Assembly (NCBI GenBank): GCA_937967805.1
Contig: CALBTC010000448.1
Coordinates: forward strand, 1 to 14,095
Length of the DNA stretch: 14,095 bases
Direction of reading: 5' to 3'
Source: an uncultured Anaerolineaceae bacterium
GTDB taxonomy: Bacteria; Chloroflexota; Anaerolineae; Promineifilales; Promineifilaceae
Of this stretch, positions 6,616 to 14,095 are shown piece after piece (position 1 is the stretch's first letter; every line of letters begins with the position of its first letter). The notes under the pieces were generated by a model. The model was not told the origin of the DNA and ran no database searches. It saw nothing but the letters and a program-made list of their open reading frames with translations. Both the position numbers and the translations under genes were made by a program.

Positions 6616-9600
6616 ATGTCTAAACTTCCAACAAAAAATTATGCCCGCATGACCGAATTGCTCGAGCTGCCAACGCTCATCGATGTTCAGTTAGATTCAT
6701 TCAAACAGTTCATCGAAGAAAGCCTGGCCGAGCTTTTCGACGAAATTTCACCGATTGAAAGCTTCAACGGTGATCTGAAACTTTATTTCCCCAGCAACCG
6801 GCCAGAGGTAGAAGGTTTTGACCTGAGCTACTGGTTTGGGGAACCGAAATATACGGTAGAAGAATGTGTCGAGCGGGATATGAGCTATGCAGCGCCGATG
6901 TATGTGAAAGCGATGCTGTACAGTACCGATCAGGACCAGCCCATTGTGCAGGATATTTTTATGGGCGATTTTCCGCTTATGACGCCGGCTGGCACCTTCA
7001 TTATTAATGGCACCGAGCGCGTGGTGGTGAGCCAGTTGATTCGCTCCCCCGGCGCTTATTTTGAAGTTCAAGAAGAGCGCACCACGGGACGGCCGTTAGC
7101 CACAGGCAAACTGATTCCCGATCGCGGTGCCTGGATGGAGTTTGAAACCCGTAAAACCGATTACATCACCGTTAAATTTAACCGGAAGCGTACTGTTCCC
7201 GTCACTCTCTTCTTACGGGCGATGGCCGCAGTAGATGACGGGCTGAATGATCCGCTGCTTAAAACCGGCAGTGATGAAGAAATTTTGGCCCTTTTTGAGG
7301 ACATCGACACCAACGGCGAGCATTTGTACATTCAGGGCAGCATCGAGCAAGAACCACCGTGGGACCCGGACAAATCTTTGGCTGAGCAGGCGCTGATTGA
7401 GTTTTACAAGCGTATGCGCCCCGGCGATCCGCCAACGCTGGACAACGCCACCCAATATTTGCAGGAACAGCTGTACGATCAACGGCGCTACGATTTGGCC
7501 CGTGTGGGTCGTTACAAATTAAATAAGCGCCTCTCCTTGCAGGACGTGGTGCCATTGACCCATCGCACCATCACGCAGCACGATATTGTACGGCTGGTGC
7601 GCCGGATGGTGAGCATTAACAATGGCCTGGAAGGGCCGGACGACATCGATCACCTGGGTAATCGTCGCGTGAAGACCGTAGGCGAACTGCTTCAGGCCAA
7701 GCTGCGCGTCGGTTTGCGCCGCATGGAACGCGTCGTCCGCGAGCGCATGTCGATTCGTGACAGCGACACGGTGACGCCGGTTTCTTTGATCAACATTCGC
7801 CCGGTGGTTGCGGCCGTTCGTGAATTCTTCGGCAGCTCGCAGCTTAGCCAGTTTATGGAGCAGGCCAACCCGCTGGCGGAACTGACCCACAAGCGGACGC
7901 TGTCGGCTTTGGGTCCTGGTGGTTTGCGGCGTGAGCGGGCCGGGTTTGAGGTTCGTGACGTGCATCATAGCCATTACGGCCGAATCTGCCCCATTGAAAC
8001 ACCAGAAGGTCCCAACATTGGTTTGATTGGTCGTTTGGCGACATACGGCCGTGTCAACAAATATGGCTTCATCGAAACACCTTACCGTCGCGTGCTCAAC
8101 ACGATTCCTGGTGATAGCAAAGAATTGGTAGATCATGATGCCTTCAACAATATTGTTCACCCGGAAACGGGCGAAATTATTGTGGCTGCCGGTGAAACCA
8201 TTACCGACAAAGAGGCCAAGGCTATTAAGAAGGCCGGCATTGAAGAGGTACAGGTAAAACCGTACATTGCCGATGAAATCACCTACATGTCTGCCGATGA
8301 AGAAGATCATTACTCCATTGCCCAGGCGAATGCCCGCATTGACGACAAAGGTCAATTCATTGACCGGCGTGTTTCTTCCCGCCGCAATCAGCAGTTCCGC
8401 TTCACCTCTGTGCAGCGCATTGATTTTATTGATGTGGCCCCCCGCCAAATTGTAGGTATTTCGGCCGCGCTCATCCCCTTCCTGGATCACGACGATGCCA
8501 ACCGGGCTCTGATGGGTTCGAACATGCAGCGCCAGGCGGTGCCGCTGCTGCAGCCAGATGTGCCGATTGTAAGTACCGGCATGGAGCAGCAAGCCGCACT
8601 CAACTCTGGCCAAATTGTGGTGGCCAAGGAAGATGGCGAAGTTGTTAACGTGACCGGTGACACGGTTGTGGTTGTGGGCGAGAATGGTCCTCGCACCTAC
8701 AACTTGCGTAAATACAATCGCTCCAACCAGAGCACCTGCATTGATCAGCGCCCCGTGGTTGTAAAAGGACAGCGCGTGAAGCAAGGTGATGTGTTGGCCG
8801 ACAGCTCCTCCACACAATATGGTGAATTGGCTTTGGGTCAAGATGTTTTGGTGGCGTTTCTATCTTGGGAAGGTGGCAACTACGAAGATGCCATCCTGGT
8901 GAGTGAACGCATGGTGCGTCAGGATCGCTTCACCTCTGTTCACATTGAAAAACATGAGGTAGAAGCCCGTGACACCAAGCTGGGTCCAGAAGAAATCACC
9001 TACGACATTCCCAATGTGAGTGAAGACTCGCTCAAAGATTTAGACGAGCGAGGCATCATTCGCGTCGGAGCCGATGTCAACGAGATGGATATCCTTGTCG
9101 GTAAGATCACGCCCAAAGGTGAAAAAGAACTCAGTCCTGAAGAGAAACTGCTCCGGGCTATCTTTGGCGACAAGGCGCGTGAAGTGAAGGATTCCAGCTT
9201 GCGGATGCCGCACGGCGCCCGCGGTAAGGTAGTGGATGTGCATGTCTTCGACCGGCAGCACGACCGCGATTTGCCCGCCGGCGTGGAGACAATGGTGCGC
9301 GTGAGCGTGGCTCAGCGCCGTAAAATCTCCGAAGGTGACAAGATGGCCGGGCGGCATGGGAACAAAGGTGTCATCTCCAAGATTGTTCCCATGGAAGATA
9401 TGCCCCACCTGGCTGACGGTACACCCATTGATATTATCTTGAGTCCGCTGGGCGTACCCGGCCGTATGAATATTGGCCAGGTGCTGGAAACGCATCTGGG
9501 CTGGGCCGCGCATCGTTTAGGTTTCCGGGCCATTACCCCTGTGTTTGATGGAGCCAATGAGCGCGAAATTTCGGCAGAGCTGGCGCGGGCCTGGCTGTTG

Positions 9601-10551
9601 GGCCGCGCCTGGGACGTGGCGGCCGGCTGGGCCTGGGATTGGCTCACGGAGATTGAGTATGATCTGGAATCTCTGGAAGACGAAAATGAAGCCCGTCGTT
9701 TGTTTGTCACCGGCTGGCTTGGCGAAGAAGGCTATGACGTTGAGCAGCTAGAGACAGATTTGCGCTATGCCCAATGGAGTGTGGCTCGCGAATGGGTGAA
9801 TGGGCGTGACTGGGACCCGGACTTGATCTTCCCGGTGAATCACGAATCCATGCGAAAGCAGGACTGGATGCCGCACAATGAAGCCGCCATTGAAGCGTGT
9901 GTGCGGGAATGGTACAGTTACATGCTGGATAAATTTGATGAGGATCTGCCAGATGAGGTTAAAGTCGATCCTTTGAAGGTAGAACTGACCGAGCTGGAAA
10001 CGTTGGCAAACCGGATTACGACATTGACGCATGAGCCGTTACCTGTTTTAGGCAAGGAGAAGCTGATTGACGGTAAGACTGGACGGGCGTTCGACCAACC
10101 GGTCACCGTCGGCATCTTACACATGCTTAAGTTGGCTCATCTGGTTGAAGACAAAGCACACGCTCGCTCCACGGGCCCATACTCGTTGGTTACGCAGCAG
10201 CCATTGGGTGGTAAAGCCCAATTTGGTGGCCAGCGATTTGGTGAAATGGAAGTTTGGGCGCTGGAAGCTTACGGTGCTGCCTACACGCTCCAAGAAATGC
10301 TCACCATCAAATCCGATGATGTTCAGGGTCGGGTGAAGACCTATGAATCAATCGTCAAGAATGAGCCGATTGATGAACCTGGCGTGCCTGCATCTTTCCG
10401 TGTGTTGGTTAAAGAGCTGCAAAGCCTGGGACTGGCCGTTGAGGCCGTGACTGACAGCGGTGAAGTAGTGCGTTTTGGTAAAGAAGACGAAAAGAAAAAC
10501 AAGAAATGGGCCGGTACGGGGCTGATGGATTTAGCCCGCAGCCGGCGCTAA
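6616..10551 (+). CDS. rpoB: DNA-directed RNA polymerase subunit beta
   Basis: The product is 1311 residues and is the beta subunit forming the catalytic core with beta-prime, alpha and omega. Recognisable blocks in order are [20 protein letters not shown] (about 130-149), the rifampicin-binding region [13 protein letters not shown] (404-416) to SALGPGG (430-436), [36 protein letters not shown] (976-980), and the C-terminal block [20 protein letters not shown]. Between VFDGA and DGKTG (1152-1156) there are 171 residues where E. coli has about two dozen. This extra segment is rich in Trp. In the rifampicin region E415, A417, A421 and T428 stand at E. coli D516, N518, S522 and R529. An AGGA site precedes the ATG. 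rpoC does not follow; the next gene is rpsL, 388 bases away. Confidence 0.98.
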   Translation: MSKLPTKNYARMTELLELPTLIDVQLDSFKQFIEESLAELFDEISPIESFNGDLKLYFPSNRPEVEGFDLSYWFGEPKYTVEECVERDMSYAAPMYVKAMLYSTDQDQPIVQDIFMGDFPLMTPAGTFIINGTERVVVSQLIRSPGAYFEVQEERTTGRPLATGKLIPDRGAWMEFETRKTDYITVKFNRKRTVPVTLFLRAMAAVDDGLNDPLLKTGSDEEILALFEDIDTNGEHLYIQGSIEQEPPWDPDKSLAEQALIEFYKRMRPGDPPTLDNATQYLQEQLYDQRRYDLARVGRYKLNKRLSLQDVVPLTHRTITQHDIVRLVRRMVSINNGLEGPDDIDHLGNRRVKTVGELLQAKLRVGLRRMERVVRERMSIRDSDTVTPVSLINIRPVVAAVREFFGSSQLSQFMEQANPLAELTHKRTLSALGPGGLRRERAGFEVRDVHHSHYGRICPIETPEGPNIGLIGRLATYGRVNKYGFIETPYRRVLNTIPGDSKELVDHDAFNNIVHPETGEIIVAAGETITDKEAKAIKKAGIEEVQVKPYIADEITYMSADEEDHYSIAQANARIDDKGQFIDRRVSSRRNQQFRFTSVQRIDFIDVAPRQIVGISAALIPFLDHDDANRALMGSNMQRQAVPLLQPDVPIVSTGMEQQAALNSGQIVVAKEDGEVVNVTGDTVVVVGENGPRTYNLRKYNRSNQSTCIDQRPVVVKGQRVKQGDVLADSSSTQYGELALGQDVLVAFLSWEGGNYEDAILVSERMVRQDRFTSVHIEKHEVEARDTKLGPEEITYDIPNVSEDSLKDLDERGIIRVGADVNEMDILVGKITPKGEKELSPEEKLLRAIFGDKAREVKDSSLRMPHGARGKVVDVHVFDRQHDRDLPAGVETMVRVSVAQRRKISEGDKMAGRHGNKGVISKIVPMEDMPHLADGTPIDIILSPLGVPGRMNIGQVLETHLGWAAHRLGFRAITPVFDGANEREISAELARAWLLGRAWDVAAGWAWDWLTEIEYDLESLEDENEARRLFVTGWLGEEGYDVEQLETDLRYAQWSVAREWVNGRDWDPDLIFPVNHESMRKQDWMPHNEAAIEACVREWYSYMLDKFDEDLPDEVKVDPLKVELTELETLANRITTLTHEPLPVLGKEKLIDGKTGRAFDQPVTVGILHMLKLAHLVEDKAHARSTGPYSLVTQQPLGGKAQFGGQRFGEMEVWALEAYGAAYTLQEMLTIKSDDVQGRVKTYESIVKNEPIDEPGVPASFRVLVKELQSLGLAVEAVTDSGEVVRFGKEDEKKNKKWAGTGLMDLARSRR
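9571..10062 (+). other. Trp-rich insertion domain within RpoB
   Basis: This in-frame stretch encodes residues 986-1149 of RpoB. It contains 11 tryptophans between 993 and 1099 and three related short motifs: WLLGRAWD (993-1000), WLGEEGYD (1034-1041) and WVNGRDWD (1060-1067). Helical acidic sequence separates and follows them. The position, just after VFDGA, is a known site of length variation among bacterial beta subunits; the function of this insert is unknown. It has no stop codon or frame disruption, and base composition resembles its surroundings. Confidence 0.75.
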
Positions 10552-10627
10552 AATTTGGTGAGGGAATGCGGCCGTTCAATCGTATCCCTTTACCCTGAAA
10601 GCAGTTTAAAAATAAGATGTAAACCGT

Positions 10628-10655
10628 TTGACAACCGGATTAACTGTGATAGAAT
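10628..10655 (+). promoter_or_regulatory. Promoter of the str operon (rpsL-rpsG-fusA-tuf)
   Basis: TTGACA at 10628-10633 and TAGAAT at 10650-10655 are 16 nt apart. The -10 box is preceded by TGA, giving an extended -10 (TGnTAGAAT). The predicted start near 10662 leaves a leader of about 278 nt before the GTG of rpsL. Upstream, 10552-10627 holds only a weak 5-bp stem (AGGGA/TCCCT), so no clear rpoB terminator is seen and read-through is possible. Confidence 0.75.
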
Positions 10656-10681
10656 CACCGTTCGTATGTCTGTCCCAAACA

Positions 10682-10912
10682 GGTAACTAGATAAATACGT
10701 AGTTACTAATTGAATACGTGAAACCACGTGGAGGCCATCGAGTTGTTACAACTACGATGGCCTCCCTTTGTCGGGTAATAACATGTTTGCGCCAATGGGG
10801 CGCAGACCTTAATTGGACTTTGGAAAAGATAGAGATAGTTATCCCAATTGCCACGTTTAGAAAGTGAAAGGTAATAGAGACAGAGCAGACGTCTCTTCCT
10901 TGTGTCAATTGG
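10682..10912 (+). promoter_or_regulatory. Highly structured str-operon leader RNA
   Basis: Several hairpins follow one another. The first is GTAACTA/TAGTTAC (10683-10706, extended by a G-U pair). The second is ACGTG-aaac-CACGT (10716-10729). Immediately adjacent is a long stem, GGAGGCCATCG (10730-10740) with CGATGGCCTCC (10755-10765), extended by AGTTG/CAACT around a triloop with one bulged A. Then come TGCGCC/GGCGCA (10788-10804) and AGAGAC/GTCTCT (10876-10896). CCAATTG (10844-10850) can pair either with AATTGG (10811-10816) or with CAATTGG (10906-10912), the latter close to the ribosome site at 10923-10930. This looks like a cis-acting regulatory leader. The long stem is followed by CTTTGTC, not a true U-run. 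No known riboswitch class was recognised. Confidence 0.5.
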
Positions 10913-10939
10913 CATTTAAGAGTAAGGAGATAAACCAGC

Positions 10940-11356
10940 GTGCCTACGATTAATCAACTTGTACGCAAGGGGCGTAAAGCCAAAGGCAAGAAAAGCACAG
11001 CCCCTGCCTTACAGTGGACATTTAACTCTTTTAAACAACGTCGGACGCGCCAGCCGAAAGGCGCACCGCAGAAACGAGGCGTTTGTACGCAAGTAAAAAC
11101 GATGACGCCTAAAAAACCGAACTCGGCCCTGCGCAAGGTTGCCCGTGTGCGTTTAACCAACGGCATTGAAGTCACGGCGTACATTCCTGGTGAAGGCCAC
11201 AGCTTGCAGGACCACTCTGTGGTTTTGGTGCGTGGCGGCCGTGTGAAGGATTTGCCCGGCGTTCGCTACCACATTGTGCGCGGCACGCTGGATGCTGGCG
11301 GTGTAGACAATCGCAAGCAGGGCCGTTCTAAATACGGCACCAAAACGCCGAGGTAA
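10940..11356 (+). CDS. rpsL: 30S ribosomal protein S12 with a 15-residue insertion
   Basis: The product is 138 residues, starting at GTG (10940) nine bases after TAAGGAGA (10923-10930). S12 sits in the decoding centre of the small subunit. Hallmarks are [11 protein letters not shown] (2-12), [10 protein letters not shown] (45-54), [11 protein letters not shown] (56-66) with the streptomycin-site lysines intact, and [13 protein letters not shown] with the Asp that is thiomethylated in many bacteria. Between PAL (22-24) and PQKRGVC (43-49) lie 18 residues where E. coli has three, an insertion rich in aromatic and basic residues ([12 protein letters not shown]). The C-terminus is standard. It is the first gene of the str operon, 30 bases before rpsG. 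Confidence 0.97.
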   Translation: MPTINQLVRKGRKAKGKKSTAPALQWTFNSFKQRRTRQPKGAPQKRGVCTQVKTMTPKKPNSALRKVARVRLTNGIEVTAYIPGEGHSLQDHSVVLVRGGRVKDLPGVRYHIVRGTLDAGGVDNRKQGRSKYGTKTPR

Positions 11357-11386
11357 TTGGTTAGTTAATTAACGGAGAATTGCAAG

Positions 11387-11857
11387 ATGCCAAGACGTGA
11401 TCGTCCTGAAAAACGAGAGGTTGAACCTGATTTGAAATATGGCAGTGTCCATGTTTCTATGTTTGTGAACCGCCTGATGTACGATGGCAAAAAGAGCACA
11501 GCACAGCGTGTTTTGTACGATGCCTTCGACCTGATTGAGCAGCGCGCCAAGCGCCCTGCCATCGAGGTATTTGACCAGGCAATTCAGAATGTAACGCCTC
11601 AAATTGAGGTGAAACCGCGCCGGGTGGGTGGCTCCACTTATCAGGTGCCAACCCCGGTTGATGCTCGTCGCCAGCTTTCGTTGGCGATGCGCTGGCTGCT
11701 TACGGCCGCGCGCAATCGTGGCGGCCGTTCCATGTCTGAAAAGCTGGCCAACGAGTTTATGGATGCGGCGACCAGTCAGGGTGCTGCTGTAAAACGGCGC
11801 GATGATACGCACCGCATGGCAGAGGCCAACCGGGCATTTTCGCATTTCCGCTTTTAA
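11387..11857 (+). CDS. rpsG: 30S ribosomal protein S7
   Basis: The product is 156 residues, the usual bacterial length. S7 initiates assembly of the 30S head by binding the 3' domain of 16S rRNA and contacts E-site tRNA. Typical segments are MPRRDRPEKREVEPD (1-15), FVNRLMYDGKKSTAQRVLYD (25-44), VEVKPRRVGGSTYQVP in slightly varied form (about 68-83) and MRWLLTAARNRGGRSMSEKL (101-120). GGAG at 11374-11377 lies nine bases before the ATG. The gap to rpsL is only 30 bases with no hairpin strong enough to suggest a terminator, and fusA follows after 21 bases, in line with a single operon. Confidence 0.97.
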   Translation: MPRRDRPEKREVEPDLKYGSVHVSMFVNRLMYDGKKSTAQRVLYDAFDLIEQRAKRPAIEVFDQAIQNVTPQIEVKPRRVGGSTYQVPTPVDARRQLSLAMRWLLTAARNRGGRSMSEKLANEFMDAATSQGAAVKRRDDTHRMAEANRAFSHFRF

Positions 11858-11878
11858 GGAAATTAGGTACTGAATAAC

Positions 11879-13957
11879 ATGAGTCGTTTGCAATTAGACC
11901 GCGTACGGAATATTGGCATCATTGCCCATATTGATGCCGGTAAAACAACAACCACCGAACGCATCCTCTATTACACCGGTGTGATTCACCGTATGGGTGA
12001 GGTCCATGAGGGCACAGCCACGATGGATCACATGGTGCAAGAGCAGGAGCGCGGTATTACGATTACGTCCGCGGCCACTACTACATTTTGGCTAGACCAT
12101 CAGATAAATATTATTGATACGCCCGGTCATATAGACTTTACGGCCGAAGTGCAGCGCAGTCTACGTGTGCTGGACGGTGGTGTGGTGGTATTTGATGCGG
12201 TTGCCGGGGTGGAGCCACAGTCTGAAACGGTCTGGCGTCAGGCGGATGAGTATAAGGTGCCGCGTATCTGTTTTGTCAACAAAATGGATCGTACCGGCGC
12301 AGACTTTATCCGCACCATCAACATGATTCGGGACCGCCTGGGCGCCAACCCCATCGCCATTCAGCTGCCCATTGGCCGGGAATCAGATTTTCGCGGCATT
12401 ATTGATTTATTGACGATGGAAGCGGCCGTTTGGGAAGAAGATGATCTGGGAGCCACACCAAATCTTGTGGATATTCCTGAAGATTATGTGACACAGGCAG
12501 AAGAGGCGCGCCAGGTCATTATCGAACGCATCATTGAAACTGATGATGAATTGATGGAGCGCTACCTTGAAGGTGAGGAGCCAACGGTTGATGAACTGCG
12601 CCGCGCTTTGCGTAACGCCACGGTCAAAAATCTGGTGACGCCCGTGCTGTGCGGCACCGCTTTGCGGAACAAGGGGATTCAGCGTGTTCTGGACGCAGTC
12701 ATTTATTACCTGCCGTCGCCGCTGGATGTGCCGCCTATCAAAGGCATGAATCCTGTTACGGAAGAGATTGAATCTCGTCATCCAGCAGATGATGATCCGT
12801 TGGCGGCGCTTGTTTTCAAAATTGTGACCGATCCTTACGTGGGTAAGCTGGCTTACTTCCGCGTTTATTCCGGCGTGCTGCGTACGGGTGATACCTTGCA
12901 GAACACGACGAAGGATAAGAAGGAAAGAATCGGCCGTATTCTGCGGATGCACGCTGACCGTCGCGAGGATTTAAAAGAGGTACACGCTGGCGATATTGCG
13001 GCGACGCTGGGTATGAAGGTCACCTTTACCGGCGAAACGCTTTCTGCCCCGGACCATCCTATCGTTTTGGAATCTATCAAATTCCCGGAACCGGTCATCA
13101 ATCTGGCGATTGAGCCCAAAACAAATGCCGACCAGGACAAGATGGGTATTGCCCTGCGCGCCCTGGCTGAAGAAGATCCAACCTTCCAGGTGAAGGTTGA
13201 CGAGCAAACGGGCCAGACGATTCTTTCCGGCATGGGTGAGCTTCATCTAGAAGTTTTGGTGGATCGTATGCTGCGCGAGTTTAAGGTGGCTGCCAATGTG
13301 GGCCAACCGCGTGTGGCTTACCGGGAAACGATTACCCGCACGGTGGATAAGGCAGAAGGTCGTTTTGTCCGTCAGTCTGGTGGTCGCGGCCAGTTTGGCC
13401 ATGTAATTCTGCGTTTGGAACCGCTGGAGCCAGGCTCTGGCTTTGTGTTTGAGAATGCCATTGTTGGTGGCGCAATTCCAAAGGAATTCATTAAGCCGAC
13501 TGAGGCCGGGATTCAGGAAGCGTTGGAAAGCGGCACGGTAGCCGGTTACCCTATCGTTGACATTAAAGCAACGCTATACGATGGTTCTTTCCATGAGGTC
13601 GACTCTTCAGAAATGGCGTTTAAGATTGCCGGCTCCATGGCCTTAAAAGAAGGTGTGCAGCAAGGACGGCCGATTCTGTTGGAGCCTATCATGGCTATCG
13701 AGGTTGTGGCCCCGGAAGAGTATACCGGTGATGTGATCGGCAATCTCTCTTCGCGGCGCGGCATGATCGAAGGTATGGAGATGCGCTCTGAAGGGCTGCA
13801 ATCTATTAAGGCCCGCGTGCCGCTGGCTGAGATGTTCGGCTACGCGACGCGGCTGCGTTCTATGACCCAGGGTCGCGGGACGTTTACGATGGAATTTGAG
13901 CATTACGCACCGGTGAGTGATGAAATTGCTCAAAGTTTGATGAAAAGCGGCCGTTAA
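11879..13957 (+). CDS. fusA: Translation elongation factor G
   Basis: The product is 692 residues, normal for EF-G, the GTPase that drives ribosomal translocation and, with RRF, recycling. The G domain shows the P-loop [10 protein letters not shown] (16-25), switch I RGITI (58-62), DTPGH (80-84, catalytic His84) and NKMD (134-137). Domains II-V follow without truncation; domain III-IV sequence includes GMGELHLEV and the domain IV segment [11 protein letters not shown]. It has the compact canonical form rather than a mitochondrial or paralogous one. It lies third in the str operon, with only a modest AGG-type ribosome site (TAGG at 11864-11867) after the S7 stop, so coupling with S7 translation is plausible. 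Confidence 0.98.
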   Translation: MSRLQLDRVRNIGIIAHIDAGKTTTTERILYYTGVIHRMGEVHEGTATMDHMVQEQERGITITSAATTTFWLDHQINIIDTPGHIDFTAEVQRSLRVLDGGVVVFDAVAGVEPQSETVWRQADEYKVPRICFVNKMDRTGADFIRTINMIRDRLGANPIAIQLPIGRESDFRGIIDLLTMEAAVWEEDDLGATPNLVDIPEDYVTQAEEARQVIIERIIETDDELMERYLEGEEPTVDELRRALRNATVKNLVTPVLCGTALRNKGIQRVLDAVIYYLPSPLDVPPIKGMNPVTEEIESRHPADDDPLAALVFKIVTDPYVGKLAYFRVYSGVLRTGDTLQNTTKDKKERIGRILRMHADRREDLKEVHAGDIAATLGMKVTFTGETLSAPDHPIVLESIKFPEPVINLAIEPKTNADQDKMGIALRALAEEDPTFQVKVDEQTGQTILSGMGELHLEVLVDRMLREFKVAANVGQPRVAYRETITRTVDKAEGRFVRQSGGRGQFGHVILRLEPLEPGSGFVFENAIVGGAIPKEFIKPTEAGIQEALESGTVAGYPIVDIKATLYDGSFHEVDSSEMAFKIAGSMALKEGVQQGRPILLEPIMAIEVVAPEEYTGDVIGNLSSRRGMIEGMEMRSEGLQSIKARVPLAEMFGYATRLRSMTQGRGTFTMEFEHYAPVSDEIAQSLMKSGR

Positions 13958-13984
13958 AGAAATATAGGGTAAGAATAATTATTT

Positions 13985-14004
13985 TAAACCAGTGTGTTGG
14001 TTTA
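13985..14004 (+). repeat. Intercistronic hairpin between fusA and tuf
   Basis: TAAACCA (13985-13991) pairs perfectly with TGGTTTA (13998-14004) around GTGTGT. No T-run follows, so it is not an intrinsic terminator. It may serve as an RNA-processing or stability element that allows tuf to be expressed at a different level from fusA. Confidence 0.4.
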
Positions 14005-14035
14005 CGAATCATTTAGCATAGAGGAAAGGGAAATT

Positions 14036-14095
14036 ATGGGAAAAGAAAAATTTGTGCGCGAAAAACCACATGTGAACATAGGAACAATCGGACAT
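14036..14095 (+). CDS. tuf: Translation elongation factor Tu (N-terminal fragment, cut by window edge)
   Basis: Only the first 20 codons are in the window, encoding MGKEKFVREKPHVNIGTIGH, the standard EF-Tu N-terminus up to the start of the P-loop (GTIGHVDHGKT in intact proteins). A strong GAGGAAAGGG ribosome site (14021-14030) precedes the ATG. Position after fusA is the normal str-operon order. The rest of the gene lies to the right of the window. Confidence 0.93.
   Translation, partial: MGKEKFVREKPHVNIGTIGH

Larger units (their letters stand above)
2..8052. repeat. Dispersed palindromic octamer ACGGCCGT (17 copies)
   Basis: Exact copies begin at 2, 581, 944, 1234, 1858, 2183, 2661, 3632, 3893, 3931, 4524, 4622, 4813, 5186, 5602, 7089 and 8045. 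One is intergenic (2661); the others lie inside genes in all three codon phases, decoded as Thr-Ala-Val, Arg-Pro or Asn/Asp/Tyr-Gly-Arg. About 0.2 copies would be expected in random sequence of this length with even base composition. Copies stop after the first third of rpoB. Confidence 0.85.

Noticed and set aside
7519..8841. A 440-codon open frame on the minus strand within rpoB
   Set aside because: It is the antisense shadow of strongly conserved rpoB codons, shows no recognisable domain and has a low-complexity His/Asn-rich composition typical of such shadows.
10730..10765. The long stem in the str leader as a simple intrinsic terminator of rpoB
   Set aside because: It lies about 180 bases past the rpoB stop, downstream of a good promoter, and is followed by CTTTGTC rather than a U-run; a leader element is more likely, though partial termination is not excluded.
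11369..11893. A 174-codon minus-strand frame across rpsG
   Set aside because: It is a shadow of the highly conserved S7 gene and has no recognisable domain of its own.

Overview
The window looks like a chromosomal segment of a member of the Chloroflexota, probably an Anaerolineae-like lineage. This is a moderate-confidence inference from the style of the RNA polymerase and ribosomal proteins, the small DUF951 gene and the mix of envelope genes. No rRNA or tRNA is present to fix the taxonomy. The sequence is moderately GC-rich with strikingly AT-rich intergenic stretches. No phage, transposon, CRISPR or defence locus is visible.

Left part, minus strand (1-2615): a promoter with a TATAAT box eight bases from the start codon drives a DUF951 gene, which overlaps by ATGA a membrane processive family 2 glycosyltransferase. 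Beyond a heptad-repeat hairpin lies a DUF4097-type beta-repeat protein with its own promoter, cut by the window edge.

Middle part, plus strand (2856-6371): a tightly packed four-gene run. It encodes a site-2-protease-family membrane metalloprotease, an HD-domain protein, a TyrA-like Rossmann protein lacking the usual catalytic histidine, and a family 4 glycosyltransferase. Overlaps or short gaps suggest co-transcription, but the shared function is not evident.

Right part, plus strand (6360-14095): a perfect consensus promoter (TTGACA-N17-TATAAT) inside the end of the glycosyltransferase gene leads to rpoB through a hairpin-rich leader. After rpoB a second strong promoter and a highly structured leader of about 280 nt precede the str operon rpsL-rpsG-fusA-tuf, with tuf cut by the window edge. 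rpoC, normally between rpoB and rpsL, is absent here, and no rplL gene precedes rpoB. RpoB carries a Trp-rich insertion of about 150 residues and S12 an insertion of about 15 residues.

Across the window, 17 copies of the palindrome ACGGCCGT occur. Fifteen lie in the first 5.6 kb, in all reading frames, and none lies in rpsL, rpsG or fusA. No clearly new multi-gene system is evident. The best leads are the split rpoB/rpoC arrangement, the RpoB insertion, the structured str leader and the iterated octamer.
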